Shown piece by piece: positions 7,262-15,344 of a DNA stretch of 23,932 bases (positions within the stretch are counted from its first letter, which is position 1; each line of letters starts with the position of its first letter). The position numbers were made by a program, and so were the translations under genes. Below the pieces are notes generated by a model that did not search any database, had not been told where the DNA came from, and worked only from the letters and a program-made list of their open reading frames with translations. The stretch is from an uncultured Methanomethylovorans sp. (GTDB lineage: Archaea; Halobacteriota; Methanosarcinia; Methanosarcinales; Methanosarcinaceae). Location of the stretch: NCBI GenBank assembly GCA_937968035.1, contig CALBTS010000197.1, positions 1-23,932 of the forward strand, read 5' to 3'.

Positions 7262-7293
7262 TTTTTTAAACAATGGCAAATTGTTTAAATATG
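7262..7293. promoter_or_regulatory. Mirror-symmetric divergent promoter/operator
   Basis: TTTAAACAAT (7265-7274) and ATTGTTTAAA (7280-7289) form a perfect 10-bp inverted repeat around GGCAA. Both strands therefore read ATTGTTTAAA followed by an A/T-rich base, each arm serving as a plausible TATA-like element for the gene it faces (7138 leftward, 7392 rightward). A dimeric regulator site overlapping both promoters is the alternative or additional reading. Confidence 0.55.
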
Positions 7294-7391
7294 AGAATAA
7301 ACACAATACTTATTGAGGGGTTTTAGATAGACTGATTGGTGAGAGCATATCTATCTTCGCCCACTGTTATATTATTTGGAGAGTGGTATAA

Positions 7392-8312
7392 ATGGCATCA
7401 ACACCAATACTTGATAGTTTATATGGGCTAGCGGATCAATTCATTGCTTTTGTCCCGACATTGGTTGCTATAATAGTACTTCTAATACTAGGGCTTATAG
7501 TTGGGAAGGCTGTAGGTAAGATCGGAGCGAAGTTCCTGGACAAGATAGGACTCGACGATCTAATCAACAGGACGATCATCGGGGATATGATCAAAAGGAC
7601 TGGAGGGCATATCGTCGATTTCTTTGATGTGGCCATCAGATGGTTCATTTATCTGATATTTGCAATAATCATTATCGACCTGCTTAATATCCAGGTAGTT
7701 GCAGACTTCATTGCCTCGTTAGTTCTGTACATCCCAATTATCCTGGCTGCGATAATCACATTATTGATAGGGCTTCTTATAGTGGATTTCCTGGCAGATC
7801 TGGTGCGCAATGTCCTCATTGCTACGGGAATTGATGATAAGGTAGAGAGCACGCCAATGGGGGCAACTATCACAGCAAGCGGAATGAAGACATCCAGTAT
7901 TGTTTCGGGCATTGTCCGGGTATTCGGATATCTGATATTCATACTGGCTGCACTGAACATACTCAAGCTGACCATCATAGCGAATCTCGTACAGGATGTG
8001 ATCAATTATCTACCAAATCTGTTCGTTGGTTTGCTGATATTGATAATTGGCTTGCTTGCTATTGACTTCTTCGCCGACTACATCGCTAATATTATGAAAG
8101 GCATGACAGTAGAGCATGCTGATATCCTGGTCCCTGCCTTCAGAGGAATTCTCTCCCTGGTGGTCATGCTCCTGGCTTTGGATGCCATGCTTATAGATAC
8201 CGGTATATTCTACCTCTTCATCGGTCCTCTTGCATGGGGTCTGGCGGTTGTCATTGCCTTTAAGTGGGGTATCAAAGACGCAATTGTTGCCTATGCCAGG
8301 GAAAAGAAATAA
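7392..8312 (+). CDS. TM-helix-repeat membrane protein, MscS-related
   Basis: A 306-residue integral membrane protein with three copies of the conserved TM-helix unit found in MscS-like mechanosensitive channel relatives. They are near residues 15-60 (FIAFVPTLVAIIVLLILGL), 105-150 (LYIPIILAAIITLLIGLLI) and 195-235 (INYLPNLFVGLLILIIGLL). Each has an amphipathic lead-in, a GL(I/L) helix end and a following (I/V)D-type segment, and a further hydrophobic pair closes the protein. The cytoplasmic beta domain of true MscS channels is not evident, so channel activity is uncertain. GGAG lies upstream of the ATG with GAGTGG in the spacer. A membrane-tension or osmotic role is inferred. Confidence 0.75.
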   Translation: MASTPILDSLYGLADQFIAFVPTLVAIIVLLILGLIVGKAVGKIGAKFLDKIGLDDLINRTIIGDMIKRTGGHIVDFFDVAIRWFIYLIFAIIIIDLLNIQVVADFIASLVLYIPIILAAIITLLIGLLIVDFLADLVRNVLIATGIDDKVESTPMGATITASGMKTSSIVSGIVRVFGYLIFILAALNILKLTIIANLVQDVINYLPNLFVGLLILIIGLLAIDFFADYIANIMKGMTVEHADILVPAFRGILSLVVMLLALDAMLIDTGIFYLFIGPLAWGLAVVIAFKWGIKDAIVAYAREKK

Positions 8313-8317
8313 TCCCT

Positions 8318-8333
8318 GTCTACCTTTTTTTAT
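8318..8333 (+). terminator. T-tract after the TM-repeat gene
   Basis: A T7 run at 8325-8331, a few bases after the stop codon, fits an archaeal oligo-T terminator. No hairpin is visible. Confidence 0.4.
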
Positions 8334-8419
8334 TCCCATTTTCATTTGTTAAATTTCATTTTCTTTTTTGCATATCCTAATCCATACATTTTAAGTGCAT
8401 GAAGTCTTATTTTACGTGC

Positions 8420-9562
8420 ATGTTGTCCTGTAATGTGATCGATATGCCTCCTTTTCATGTAATGGAGATACTGGAGAGGGCACAGGAATTGGAGAGAGCC
8501 GGGAGGCACATCATACACCTGGAAATAGGAGAGCCTGATCTTACCACAGCGCCACATATATGTGAGGCGGCTTCTGAAGCTATGTGCGCAGGTGAAACTA
8601 AATATACTCACAGCCAGGGTATCCCTCAACTGCGCAAGGCTATAGCTGACAATTATAACAGGAAATTCGAGCTGGACATTGATCCCGGACAGATCATTGT
8701 GACCTCGGGAACAAGTCCAGGTCTGTTGTTGCTCTTCATAGCTCTGTTAGAGCAGGGGGATGAGGTAATCATGTCGAACCCGCATTATGCGTGTTATCCT
8801 AACTTTGTCAGGGCGATGCAGGCCAGCCCTCGTTTCATCTATACTAAAGAAGAAGGCGGATTCATCCTGGAGCCATCTGAAGTCTGCAAGGCCATAAATT
8901 CCAAAACAAAAGCCATACTTGTAAATTCTCCCTGCAATCCTACGGGGCAGGTGATGACTGCAAAGCAGCTTATGGAGCTTGCAGTGATTGCCGGGGATGT
9001 GCCCATTATATCTGATGAGATCTACCAGGGACTGGTCTATGAGGGTGAGGATCACACTATACTTGAATATACCGATAATGCTTTTGTTCTCAACGGTTTT
9101 TCAAAACTGTATGCAATGACTGGCTGGCGATTAGGGTATTTGATATCCCCCAAACAGTATGTACGCACATTGCAGAAGATACAGCAGAACTTCTTCATAT
9201 CTACCAACTCTTTTGTTCAGCATGCAGGTGTGGCTGCGCTCAACGGTCCTCAGGAGCAGGTTCTTGAGATGGTCAGAACCTATGACAAACGCAGGCGCTA
9301 CATGCTCGAGAGGATAAGAAAAATAGGACTGAATGTAAGAGCAGAGCCTATGGGTGCTTATTATATACTGGCAGATGCGAGGCAGTATGGGGCAAGTTCA
9401 CTGGAACTTAGCTGGAGGATCCTGGAAGAAGCAGGAGTTGCTGTGACTCCAGGCATTGATTTTGGTGAAGGGGCTGAAGGTTATCTACGATTTTCGTATG
9501 CTAATAGTATCGAAAATATCGCAGAAGGTATGGACAGGCTTGAAAAGTATCTGAACGGATGA
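8420..9562 (+). CDS. Class I/II PLP-dependent aminotransferase
   Basis: A 380-residue fold-type I aminotransferase of the AspB family. Visible are the N-terminal PPFHVMEILERAQELE segment, IIHLEIGEPD, the TSGTSPG cofactor-phosphate region, the NSPCNPTGQ motif (169-177), SDEIYQGLVYEG containing the cofactor-ring aspartate, the PLP lysine in GFSKLYAMTGWRLGY (K229), and a C-terminal RFSYA with the carboxylate-binding arginine. It transfers amino groups between an amino acid and a 2-oxo acid; substrate preference is not predictable. The start is unclear: ATG 8420 fits family length, ATG 8399 is in frame seven codons upstream, and neither has a ribosome binding site, so the transcript may be leaderless. 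Confidence 0.88.
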   Translation: MLSCNVIDMPPFHVMEILERAQELERAGRHIIHLEIGEPDLTTAPHICEAASEAMCAGETKYTHSQGIPQLRKAIADNYNRKFELDIDPGQIIVTSGTSPGLLLLFIALLEQGDEVIMSNPHYACYPNFVRAMQASPRFIYTKEEGGFILEPSEVCKAINSKTKAILVNSPCNPTGQVMTAKQLMELAVIAGDVPIISDEIYQGLVYEGEDHTILEYTDNAFVLNGFSKLYAMTGWRLGYLISPKQYVRTLQKIQQNFFISTNSFVQHAGVAALNGPQEQVLEMVRTYDKRRRYMLERIRKIGLNVRAEPMGAYYILADARQYGASSLELSWRILEEAGVAVTPGIDFGEGAEGYLRFSYANSIENIAEGMDRLEKYLNG

Positions 9563-9657
9563 TCCTCGGTTTCGGTTCCAGTGAGTTTTAATAAATGCTT
9601 TTGGGAAGAGTGCACCATAAATCTGTTTCCAGTAAATATATTCTCCTTTCTGGTCAG

Positions 9658-9665
9658 TATATAAA
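9658..9665 (+). promoter_or_regulatory. TATA box for the DtxR-family regulator
   Basis: TATATAAA sits 75 bp before the regulator start codon. Initiation is expected near 9685-9690, leaving the ATTAGCTTAT element inside or just after the initial transcribed region. Confidence 0.5.
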
Positions 9666-9711
9666 CAAATCGCTACACTTAAATAGTAATGTAACTCTCA
9701 TTCCAAACGTT

Positions 9712-9721
9712 ATTAGCTTAT
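9712..9721. promoter_or_regulatory. ATTAGCTTAT element before the regulator gene (candidate operator copy 1)
   Basis: ATTAGCTTATC differs by one base from the perfect palindrome ATTAGCTAAT(C) before feoA. The position, between the predicted start site and the start codon of a DtxR-family gene, suits autoregulation. The TTAGCTAA core resembles half of the DtxR/IdeR consensus. Confidence 0.45.
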
Positions 9722-9739
9722 CTAGGCAAGGTATGCCAC

Positions 9740-10246
9740 ATGACCACTGAAACCACTGAAAGAACTGAAGACTATTTGAAGACAATTGAGAAAATAATCG
9801 AAAAGAAAGGTTATGCTCAGGTAAAAGATGTATCCAGAGAACTGGATCTCAGTTCTCCCAGTGTCACCGGTATGTTCAAGAAGCTCACTAAAATGGGGTA
9901 CATCAATTATGAGAAGTATGGTGGTGTCACACTCACCGCTGAAGGAGAAAGGATAGCAAAGAAAACAATGGAAAAACATAGCACTATCCGGGATTTCCTG
10001 CTGATCATCGGCCTTGATGAAGAAATAGCCAACCATGACGCATGCAGGATAGAGCACATACTTACTCCTCAAACCTTCGACAGACTCACAAAGTTCGTGG
10101 AATATATGAACTTCAATCAGGAATTGCCTTTATGCCTTGATCATTTTAAATACTTCTATGAGACCGGTGAAAATATAGATTGCACACTTTCTTCCAGGGG
10201 CGAGTGTCCGGTTCATGGAAAAGATCACAAGGCAACCCAGAAATGA
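9740..10246 (+). CDS. DtxR/MntR-family metal-dependent transcriptional regulator
   Basis: A 168-residue regulator. Residues 5-70 form a winged helix: TEDYLKTIEKIIEKKGYAQ at the start is the classic DtxR/MntR N-terminus, and the recognition helix is around SSPSVTGMFKKLTKMGYI. The dimerisation/metal domain follows with DACRIEHILTPQTFDRL, which supplies Cys, Glu and His in the usual metal-ligand region. There is no SH3-like third domain. The tail carries a Cys/His segment (ECPVHGK). With Fe(II) or Mn(II) bound, such proteins repress metal-uptake genes. Directly downstream lie feoA and feoB, and both upstream regions share an ATTAGCTWAT element, so it is probably the iron regulator. AAGGT seven bases before ATG 9740 supports the start. 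Confidence 0.88.
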   Translation: MTTETTERTEDYLKTIEKIIEKKGYAQVKDVSRELDLSSPSVTGMFKKLTKMGYINYEKYGGVTLTAEGERIAKKTMEKHSTIRDFLLIIGLDEEIANHDACRIEHILTPQTFDRLTKFVEYMNFNQELPLCLDHFKYFYETGENIDCTLSSRGECPVHGKDHKATQK

Positions 10247-10324
10247 GATGTTAAGGACTACTCTCTGTTCTTGCCTTCTATAGATATCTGCTTTATTTAT
10301 AATGATTTTTGTGTACTTAAACAA

Positions 10325-10334
10325 ATTAGCTAAT
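10325..10334. promoter_or_regulatory. Perfect palindrome ATTAGCTAAT before feoA (candidate operator copy 2)
   Basis: A 10-bp perfect palindrome lies immediately upstream of the TATA box at 10341-10350, and downstream of another TATA-like tract near 10288-10301. It would overlap promoter access in either case. It matches the element before the DtxR-family gene at 9 of 10 positions. Confidence 0.5.
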
Positions 10335-10340
10335 CCGAAA

Positions 10341-10350
10341 TTGCTATATA
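10341..10350 (+). promoter_or_regulatory. TATA box for the feo operon
   Basis: GCTATATATC lies about 60 bp before the feoA start, giving a leader of about 30-35 nt. An alternative TATA-like tract (TTTATTTATAA) lies near 10290. Confidence 0.5.
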
Positions 10351-10405
10351 TCTAAAATCCTGTTTAATGCTCAAAAATAGCAGTTTTGTAAAAAAGGGAC
10401 ATATA

Positions 10406-10642
10406 ATGGTGGAAAGTACACTTAATGATCTTCGACCAGGGGAAAAGGCAAGAATAATCAAAGTTCTTGCCAAAGGTACGGTAAGAAGGAAGCTTATGGA
10501 CATGGGAATGGTCCCGGGTTCGGAAATAGAAGTGGTGAGGACTGCACCTTTGGGTGATCCCATCGAGTTCCGTATCAAAGGTTACAGTCTGTCCATGAGA
10601 AAGCAAGAAGCTGCGAACATTGTGGTAGAGACCATTGCATAA
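10406..10642 (+). CDS. feoA: FeoA, ferrous iron transport accessory protein
   Basis: A 78-residue SH3-like FeoA protein. Diagnostic are TLNDLRPGEKARIIKV, the KLMDMGMVPGSEIEVVRTAPLGDPIEFRIKG core and SLSMRKQEA. FeoA is a small cytoplasmic protein that works with the FeoB permease. The start is ATG 10406, with AGGG about 8 bases upstream; an upstream ATG at 10367 would add 13 unlikely residues. feoB starts 78 bp downstream, presumably in the same transcript. Confidence 0.93.
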   Translation: MVESTLNDLRPGEKARIIKVLAKGTVRRKLMDMGMVPGSEIEVVRTAPLGDPIEFRIKGYSLSMRKQEAANIVVETIA

Positions 10643-10720
10643 TATCGGACAGCAGGATATTTTATATGAGGCCAAATAGTGCCTTTCCGTGTGTTTCTAT
10701 CGATCTATGGTGGGGAAACA

Positions 10721-12715
10721 ATGGCAGATAACAGGATAAGAGTAGCTCTTACAGGTAATCCTAATGTGGGCAAGACCACACTTTTCAATGTGATTACCGG
10801 TTCCAGGCAGCATGTGGGAAACTGGCCGGGTGTGACAGTTGAAAAGAAAAGCGGTCTTAAGATCTACAAAGGATATGAAATCGAGGTCATTGACCTTCCC
10901 GGAACTTACAGCCTTACTGCTTATTCTCTGGATGAGGTTGTAGCCAGGGACTTCATTGTTGATGAAAAGCCCGATGTAGTGGTCCAGATAGTGGATGCTA
11001 CCAATATCGAAAGAAATCTGTATCTGACCACGCAGCTCATGGAACTTGGTTCAAAGATGATCATCGCCCTCAATATGTATGATCTCGCAGAAGAAAGAGG
11101 GGACAAGTTGCATGTAGAGAAAATGGAGAAGATCCTTGCTATGCCGGTAGTCCGTACCATCGCAAGCGATGACGTAGGTATATCTGAACTTTTGGACACG
11201 GTGATAGCTGAAAAGCAAAAGGAAAACCATCATGCTCGGGAAATAGGTTATGGCGATGAGATCGAATCCAGGATAATAGAGATAGAGAAGGTGCTTTCTC
11301 AGGACAAGGAACTTGCCTCAAGGTATCCTCTGAGGTGGCTGGCTGTAAGGCTCTTGGATGGAGATGAGAACATCCTTCGTAAGATCGCCGGAAGTAGTAT
11401 AGCCACAGAGATTAAAAGCATCCTTGCAAGCCTGGACATTGAAGGATATGAAGCTCTGATGGCAGATAAAAGGTATGAGATCATAAGTGCCATGTTCCCT
11501 CAGATGTGCGAACGCTGTATGACGCGTATGACCACTTCGGATATGATCGACCGTGTCATGACCAATAAGTATCTGGGTATTCCTATATTCCTGGCTCTTA
11601 TGTGGGGTGCCTTTGAGCTTACTTTCAGTTTTGCCAATCCCTTTATGACCATTATTGAAATGATCTTTATATGGTTAGGGGAAGTGGCAGCAGTTCACAT
11701 TCATCCGGATTGGCTTGCATCGTTGGTGGGAGAAGGTATTATTGGAGGTGTAGGATCAGTGTTCTCGTTCATACCCAACATCTTCATCCTTTTCTTCCTG
11801 CTTTCTATGCTTGAGGATAGCGGCTATCTGGCCAGAGCAGCTTTTATTGTGGACAGGGTCATGTACAAGATCGGATTGCAGGGCAAGTCCTTTATCCCCA
11901 TGCTACTTGGGTTTGGATGCAACGTACCTGCTATTATGGCAACTCGTAGCATAGAGGACAGAATGGACCGTATGGCTACCATCATGGTGGTCCCTTTTAT
12001 TTCCTGCGGGGCAAGGTTGCCTATCTATATACTGTTTGCAGGTACTTTTTTCAGTAAAAATGCCGGAACTGTTATCTTTTGCATATATCTGTTGGGGATT
12101 CTTGTAGCTGTAGCCTCTGCAAAGCTATTGCGCACTACCACTCTTAAAGGTCATCCGGCCCCATTCATCCTGGAGCTTCCGCCATACAGGGTCCCAACTT
12201 TAAAGAGCAGTATACGTCATATGTGGGACAACGGTTCGATGTACATTAGAAAAGCCGGAACTATAATCCTGGGGGGTTCTGTAGTTATATGGCTGCTGGC
12301 TGCCTTGCCATGGGGAGTTGAATATGGCAGCGAGGACAGTTTTATAGGCATTATAGGGCATGCCATTCAGCCTCTTCTTGGTCCTCTTGGCTTTGACTGG
12401 AAGATCTCTGTGTCCCTGTTATTCGGCTTCGTGGCCAAGGAGATAGTTGTTGCATCTCTTGGGGTTCTATATGGGGTTGGTGATGACCAGTTTGCCCTGA
12501 CGGACAGCTTGCTTGCTGATCCGAACATGTATGGTATCACAGCACTGAGCCTGATGGTTTTCAGTCTGCTGTATATGCCCTGCATAGCAGTGGTAGGGAT
12601 CATAAAAAAAGAGACTGGCTCATGGAAATGGACTGCTTTTTCCGTAGCTTATGGGTTAGCCGTTGCCTGGCTGTTGGCCTTTATAGTTTTCCAGGGAGGA
12701 AAGCTGCTTAATTGA
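10721..12715 (+). CDS. feoB: FeoB, GTP-dependent ferrous iron permease
   Basis: A 664-residue inner-membrane Fe(II) transporter. The N-terminal G domain shows G1 GNPNVGKT (12-19), the switch region NWPGVTVEKK, G3 DLPGTYS (58-64) and G4 NMYD (118-121), followed by the helical GDI region to about residue 270. The membrane part contains the two conserved gate cores, GFGCNVPAIMATR and VPFISCGARLPIY, each with its cysteine. The length is typical of archaeal FeoB. ATG 10721 is chosen because GGTGGGG lies just upstream and the sequence then begins directly before the G1 loop; a GTG at 10679 is in frame but unlikely. The stop is followed within 10 bp by the next gene. Confidence 0.96.
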   Translation: MADNRIRVALTGNPNVGKTTLFNVITGSRQHVGNWPGVTVEKKSGLKIYKGYEIEVIDLPGTYSLTAYSLDEVVARDFIVDEKPDVVVQIVDATNIERNLYLTTQLMELGSKMIIALNMYDLAEERGDKLHVEKMEKILAMPVVRTIASDDVGISELLDTVIAEKQKENHHAREIGYGDEIESRIIEIEKVLSQDKELASRYPLRWLAVRLLDGDENILRKIAGSSIATEIKSILASLDIEGYEALMADKRYEIISAMFPQMCERCMTRMTTSDMIDRVMTNKYLGIPIFLALMWGAFELTFSFANPFMTIIEMIFIWLGEVAAVHIHPDWLASLVGEGIIGGVGSVFSFIPNIFILFFLLSMLEDSGYLARAAFIVDRVMYKIGLQGKSFIPMLLGFGCNVPAIMATRSIEDRMDRMATIMVVPFISCGARLPIYILFAGTFFSKNAGTVIFCIYLLGILVAVASAKLLRTTTLKGHPAPFILELPPYRVPTLKSSIRHMWDNGSMYIRKAGTIILGGSVVIWLLAALPWGVEYGSEDSFIGIIGHAIQPLLGPLGFDWKISVSLLFGFVAKEIVVASLGVLYGVGDDQFALTDSLLADPNMYGITALSLMVFSLLYMPCIAVVGIIKKETGSWKWTAFSVAYGLAVAWLLAFIVFQGGKLLN

Positions 12716-12724
12716 GGGATGTCT

Positions 12725-13204
12725 ATGGAACAATATTCGGGCCGATCAAAAGAAAAGATGTTTTTCGCATTCCTTGCCGGCTTCCTGTATGTGCTGGCAG
12801 GAAGTGTCCAGTTCGTTTTCAGTTTATCCACTATGTTGGATCTGTTTCCGGTGATATCCTCTGAAAATGGTCTTATTGGGATACTCTTTGCACCTTCGGA
12901 TCTGATAGGTAGTTTGATACTGGTGCTTATTGGCAGTATCTTCATTTATGGTCTGATGGAACTAAGAAGCGGATTGAACGAAGGCATTGCTTATATATAT
13001 GTAGGCATACTGATCTCACTACTATTTGCAACAGTTTACGTGCTTGTGATGGCCGGTAACTGGATGGATTCATTTTTGTTGAATGGTCCGGAAACTAACG
13101 GCTGGGATCTTTTATATGATCTTAGGCCTGGAATATATCTCGGGATACTGCCATTATGCGGATACCTTATATGGAGAAAAGAATTCAGGGCCATGAACAA
13201 GTAA
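12725..13204 (+). CDS. Four-TM membrane protein in the feo operon
   Basis: A 159-residue membrane protein with four hydrophobic segments (about residues 12-38, 58-82, 88-112 and 133-150), short loops and a basic C-terminus. I know no function. It starts right behind feoB: GAGGG overlaps the feoB stop and is six bases from ATG 12725, better placed than for the ATG at 12719. Tight coupling to feoB and the FeoC-like gene suggests an accessory part of the iron-uptake complex, possibly stabilising FeoB. That is inference from context only. Confidence 0.7.
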   Translation: MEQYSGRSKEKMFFAFLAGFLYVLAGSVQFVFSLSTMLDLFPVISSENGLIGILFAPSDLIGSLILVLIGSIFIYGLMELRSGLNEGIAYIYVGILISLLFATVYVLVMAGNWMDSFLLNGPETNGWDLLYDLRPGIYLGILPLCGYLIWRKEFRAMNK

Positions 13205-13218
13205 ACCAGGTAATTTAC

Positions 13219-13476
13219 ATGATCTCTGAGATATTAAGGCATATGTTTGTTGAAAGGATGTCACTGAACGAAACTGCTGGTATCATGGGTATGTCAGGAC
13301 AACAGTTAAAAGACAGGATCAGGACACTGGAACAGATGGGCTATATCAGAAAGGCAGATAATGCCATTTCTCAGGAATGTGGTTCATGCTCTTCATGCAA
13401 TGCATGTCCCACTGGTTTTGGAACCGTGCAATATGTGCTCACTGATAAGGGATCCAAGCTAATTGAAAAAAGCTAA
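13219..13476 (+). CDS. FeoC-like Cys-rich winged-helix protein
   Basis: An 85-residue protein. Residues 1-45 look like a small winged helix (SLNETAGIMGMSGQQLKDRIRTLEQMGYI). They are followed by a regular cysteine cluster C54-x2-C57-x2-C60-x2-C63 and a C-terminal strand-helix. Bacterial FeoC has the same order, winged helix then four cysteines thought to hold an Fe-S cluster, so this is a probable archaeal FeoC equivalent sensing iron or redox state for FeoB. The chosen ATG 13219 has AGGT nine bases upstream and begins 14 bp after the membrane protein stop; the longer in-frame start at 13156 would overlap that gene. It is the last gene of the feo operon. Confidence 0.75.
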   Translation: MISEILRHMFVERMSLNETAGIMGMSGQQLKDRIRTLEQMGYIRKADNAISQECGSCSSCNACPTGFGTVQYVLTDKGSKLIEKS

Positions 13477-13486
13477 GTTTTTTAGT
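13470..13486 (+). terminator. Probable end of the feo operon
   Basis: An A-run just before the stop and a T6 run just after it (AAAAAAGCTAAGTTTTTT) form an inverted repeat ending in a T-tract at 13478-13483. Confidence 0.45.
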
Positions 13487-13628
13487 TTCCCGGAATCCAG
13501 CAGGCTTGACGTTCATACTATATTAAAGTATGCAGTTACTGACAGGATACGGCAGTAGTCTTAATATATTAACTTTTTCTTCGGCAGAGAAAACAAACCC
13601 GCATGTTTTTTCTAGGATGTGATGTAAA

Positions 13629-13652
13629 AGAATATATAGTTCTCTACGAGAA
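13629..13652 (+). promoter_or_regulatory. ramA promoter with adjacent small inverted repeat
   Basis: AGAATATATAG (TATA element around 13631-13638) is directly followed by TTCTC-TAC-GAGAA (13640-13652), a 5-bp inverted repeat that may be an operator. The implied leader before ATG 13694 is about 30-40 nt. Confidence 0.45.
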
Positions 13653-13693
13653 GATACATAATTTATTAAGAACACATATCCAGAGGAGTAAAA

Positions 13694-15310
13694 ATGAGAC
13701 TAGGTGTTGCAGTAGATATAGGAACCAGCGGGATCCGTGCACAGAAGGTCGATCTTGATTCAGGGGAAATAAAAAAGACAGTTATTACGCTGAGAAATCC
13801 TCTGCCAGGCGCAAACATCATGGACCATCTGGATTTTGCCATTAACTATGGACAGGATCTTGCGCACGGGCTTCATGTGAATGCCGTAAGGAAGGTCATA
13901 GAGCAGCTTGGGATCAAACCTGAAGAACTCGAACGGTTGGCTATTTGCGGTAATCCTATTCAGTTGTCTATTTTCCAGGGTATACCCATTGATGACCTTG
14001 CATACGCCGGTGAAAGGAAAAAGGAAAAACTGAACATCAAAGAGCAAAAAAGAGATGCAGCTATCTTAAATTGCAGTGATATACCTGGTCTTGAGGTCTA
14101 TCCGAATGCAACTTTGAGGATTCCTCCGGCCATAAAGCATGAAATAGGTGCGGATGCTCTCGCTCTGATCATTAAATCCGGTTTCCTGGAAACCACTGAT
14201 ATTGCCATCGCTACTGACTATGGAACTAATGCCGAGATGGCTCTGATCGTTAATGGTACCATCTACACTGGTTCTGCTGCAGCAGGCCCTGCGCTTGAAG
14301 GTCAGCAGATAGCGCATGGCAAGCTTGCTTCTCCCTTTGTGATATCTGATGTGGAGTTCGAGAATGGTAATCTAAGGAACTATGTGCTTGACGAAGAAAT
14401 GAACACTACAAAAGCAAAACTCGTAGACCCAAAGAATGGCGAGGTTGTTGAAGATCATCCGCTTAAAGCCAAGGGTATAACAGGAACTGGTGTTATAGCG
14501 GTCGTTGATGCTGGTATGAAGAACGGGGTAATACAACTGCCCAAGATCAATACTCCCGACCATATCCTGCATTTGCAGGACAAGGTAAAGTTCTTTGAGC
14601 AGGATGTGAGCGAAGCAGGACTTGCCATGGGTGCTCTTCGTGCTGGCCACCTTGCTCTCTGTAAGGCTGCAGGTATCGAAGTAAGCGATATACGCAAAGC
14701 ATACATGTCCGGTGCCGCAGGAACATATATGGATGCTGTCAAGGCTCATCATGTAGGCATGGTGCCCTTTAATGTGGACGAAGTGATACAAATTGGTAAC
14801 ACTTCACTTTCTGTTGCCAGAGAGATACTGCTTTCAGAAGAGAGGCTCTGGGAACTGCAGGACATCGCAAGGAAGATCCTGAGCAATCATGTGATGTTCG
14901 CAACAGACCCGGCATTCAAGGATGCATATATCCAGGAAATATCCTACTGGACCGAAGGCATGCCTTTCAAGATGCTTCAGAAGATACTCAAGAAAAAAGG
15001 CTTGCCTATCATAGAAGAGGCTTCAAAGACGGTCAAAGTGGACAGGCGTGTGCAGAGGGATATACCTGTGCTGGGAGAGGAGGGTCTTGAAGTGCTGGAA
15101 CAGGTGGGCACTTATCTCACAATGAAAGTGGACTGCCCGGAGTGCAAGAAATGTATAAAGGTCTGCCCGACAGATGCTATTTCCATAGACGATGAAGGAG
15201 TTGTGATGATAAGGTCTGACCTTTGTGATGGCTCAAATTGCAAGAGGTGCATCAGGGCATGCCCGCCTGACCAATTCCAGTGGAAGAACCTGAAGGTAAT
15301 GGAGATATGA
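13694..15310 (+). CDS. ramA: RamA-family ATP-dependent corrinoid reductive activase
   Basis: A 538-residue activase. The bulk is an ASKHA-type ATPase: the phosphate-1 loop VAVDIGTSGIRAQ (about 5-17), DYGTNAEMAL as a second nucleotide motif, and the SGAAGTYMD region. The C-terminal ferredoxin domain carries two [4Fe-4S] motifs, C481-x2-C484-x2-C487-x3-C491 and C511-x4-C516-x2-C519-x3-C523. RamA couples ATP hydrolysis to reduction of inactive Co(II) to Co(I) in methylotrophic corrinoid proteins; M. barkeri RamA is about the same size. With mtaCB downstream, MtaC is the likely partner, the role described for methyltransferase-activating protein. GAGGAG six bases before the ATG is a strong ribosome binding site. 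It lies 34 bp before the G3E GTPase gene, probably as an operon. Confidence 0.93.
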   Translation: MRLGVAVDIGTSGIRAQKVDLDSGEIKKTVITLRNPLPGANIMDHLDFAINYGQDLAHGLHVNAVRKVIEQLGIKPEELERLAICGNPIQLSIFQGIPIDDLAYAGERKKEKLNIKEQKRDAAILNCSDIPGLEVYPNATLRIPPAIKHEIGADALALIIKSGFLETTDIAIATDYGTNAEMALIVNGTIYTGSAAAGPALEGQQIAHGKLASPFVISDVEFENGNLRNYVLDEEMNTTKAKLVDPKNGEVVEDHPLKAKGITGTGVIAVVDAGMKNGVIQLPKINTPDHILHLQDKVKFFEQDVSEAGLAMGALRAGHLALCKAAGIEVSDIRKAYMSGAAGTYMDAVKAHHVGMVPFNVDEVIQIGNTSLSVAREILLSEERLWELQDIARKILSNHVMFATDPAFKDAYIQEISYWTEGMPFKMLQKILKKKGLPIIEEASKTVKVDRRVQRDIPVLGEEGLEVLEQVGTYLTMKVDCPECKKCIKVCPTDAISIDDEGVVMIRSDLCDGSNCKRCIRACPPDQFQWKNLKVMEI

Positions 15311-15344
15311 TTCTCCTTTTTTCTTTTTTATGGAAGGTATTCCA

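Noticed and set aside
13519..13568. 8-bp inverted repeat TATATTAA/TTAATATA upstream of ramA
   Set aside because: The arms are low-complexity AT sequence 34 bp apart, so chance is likely.
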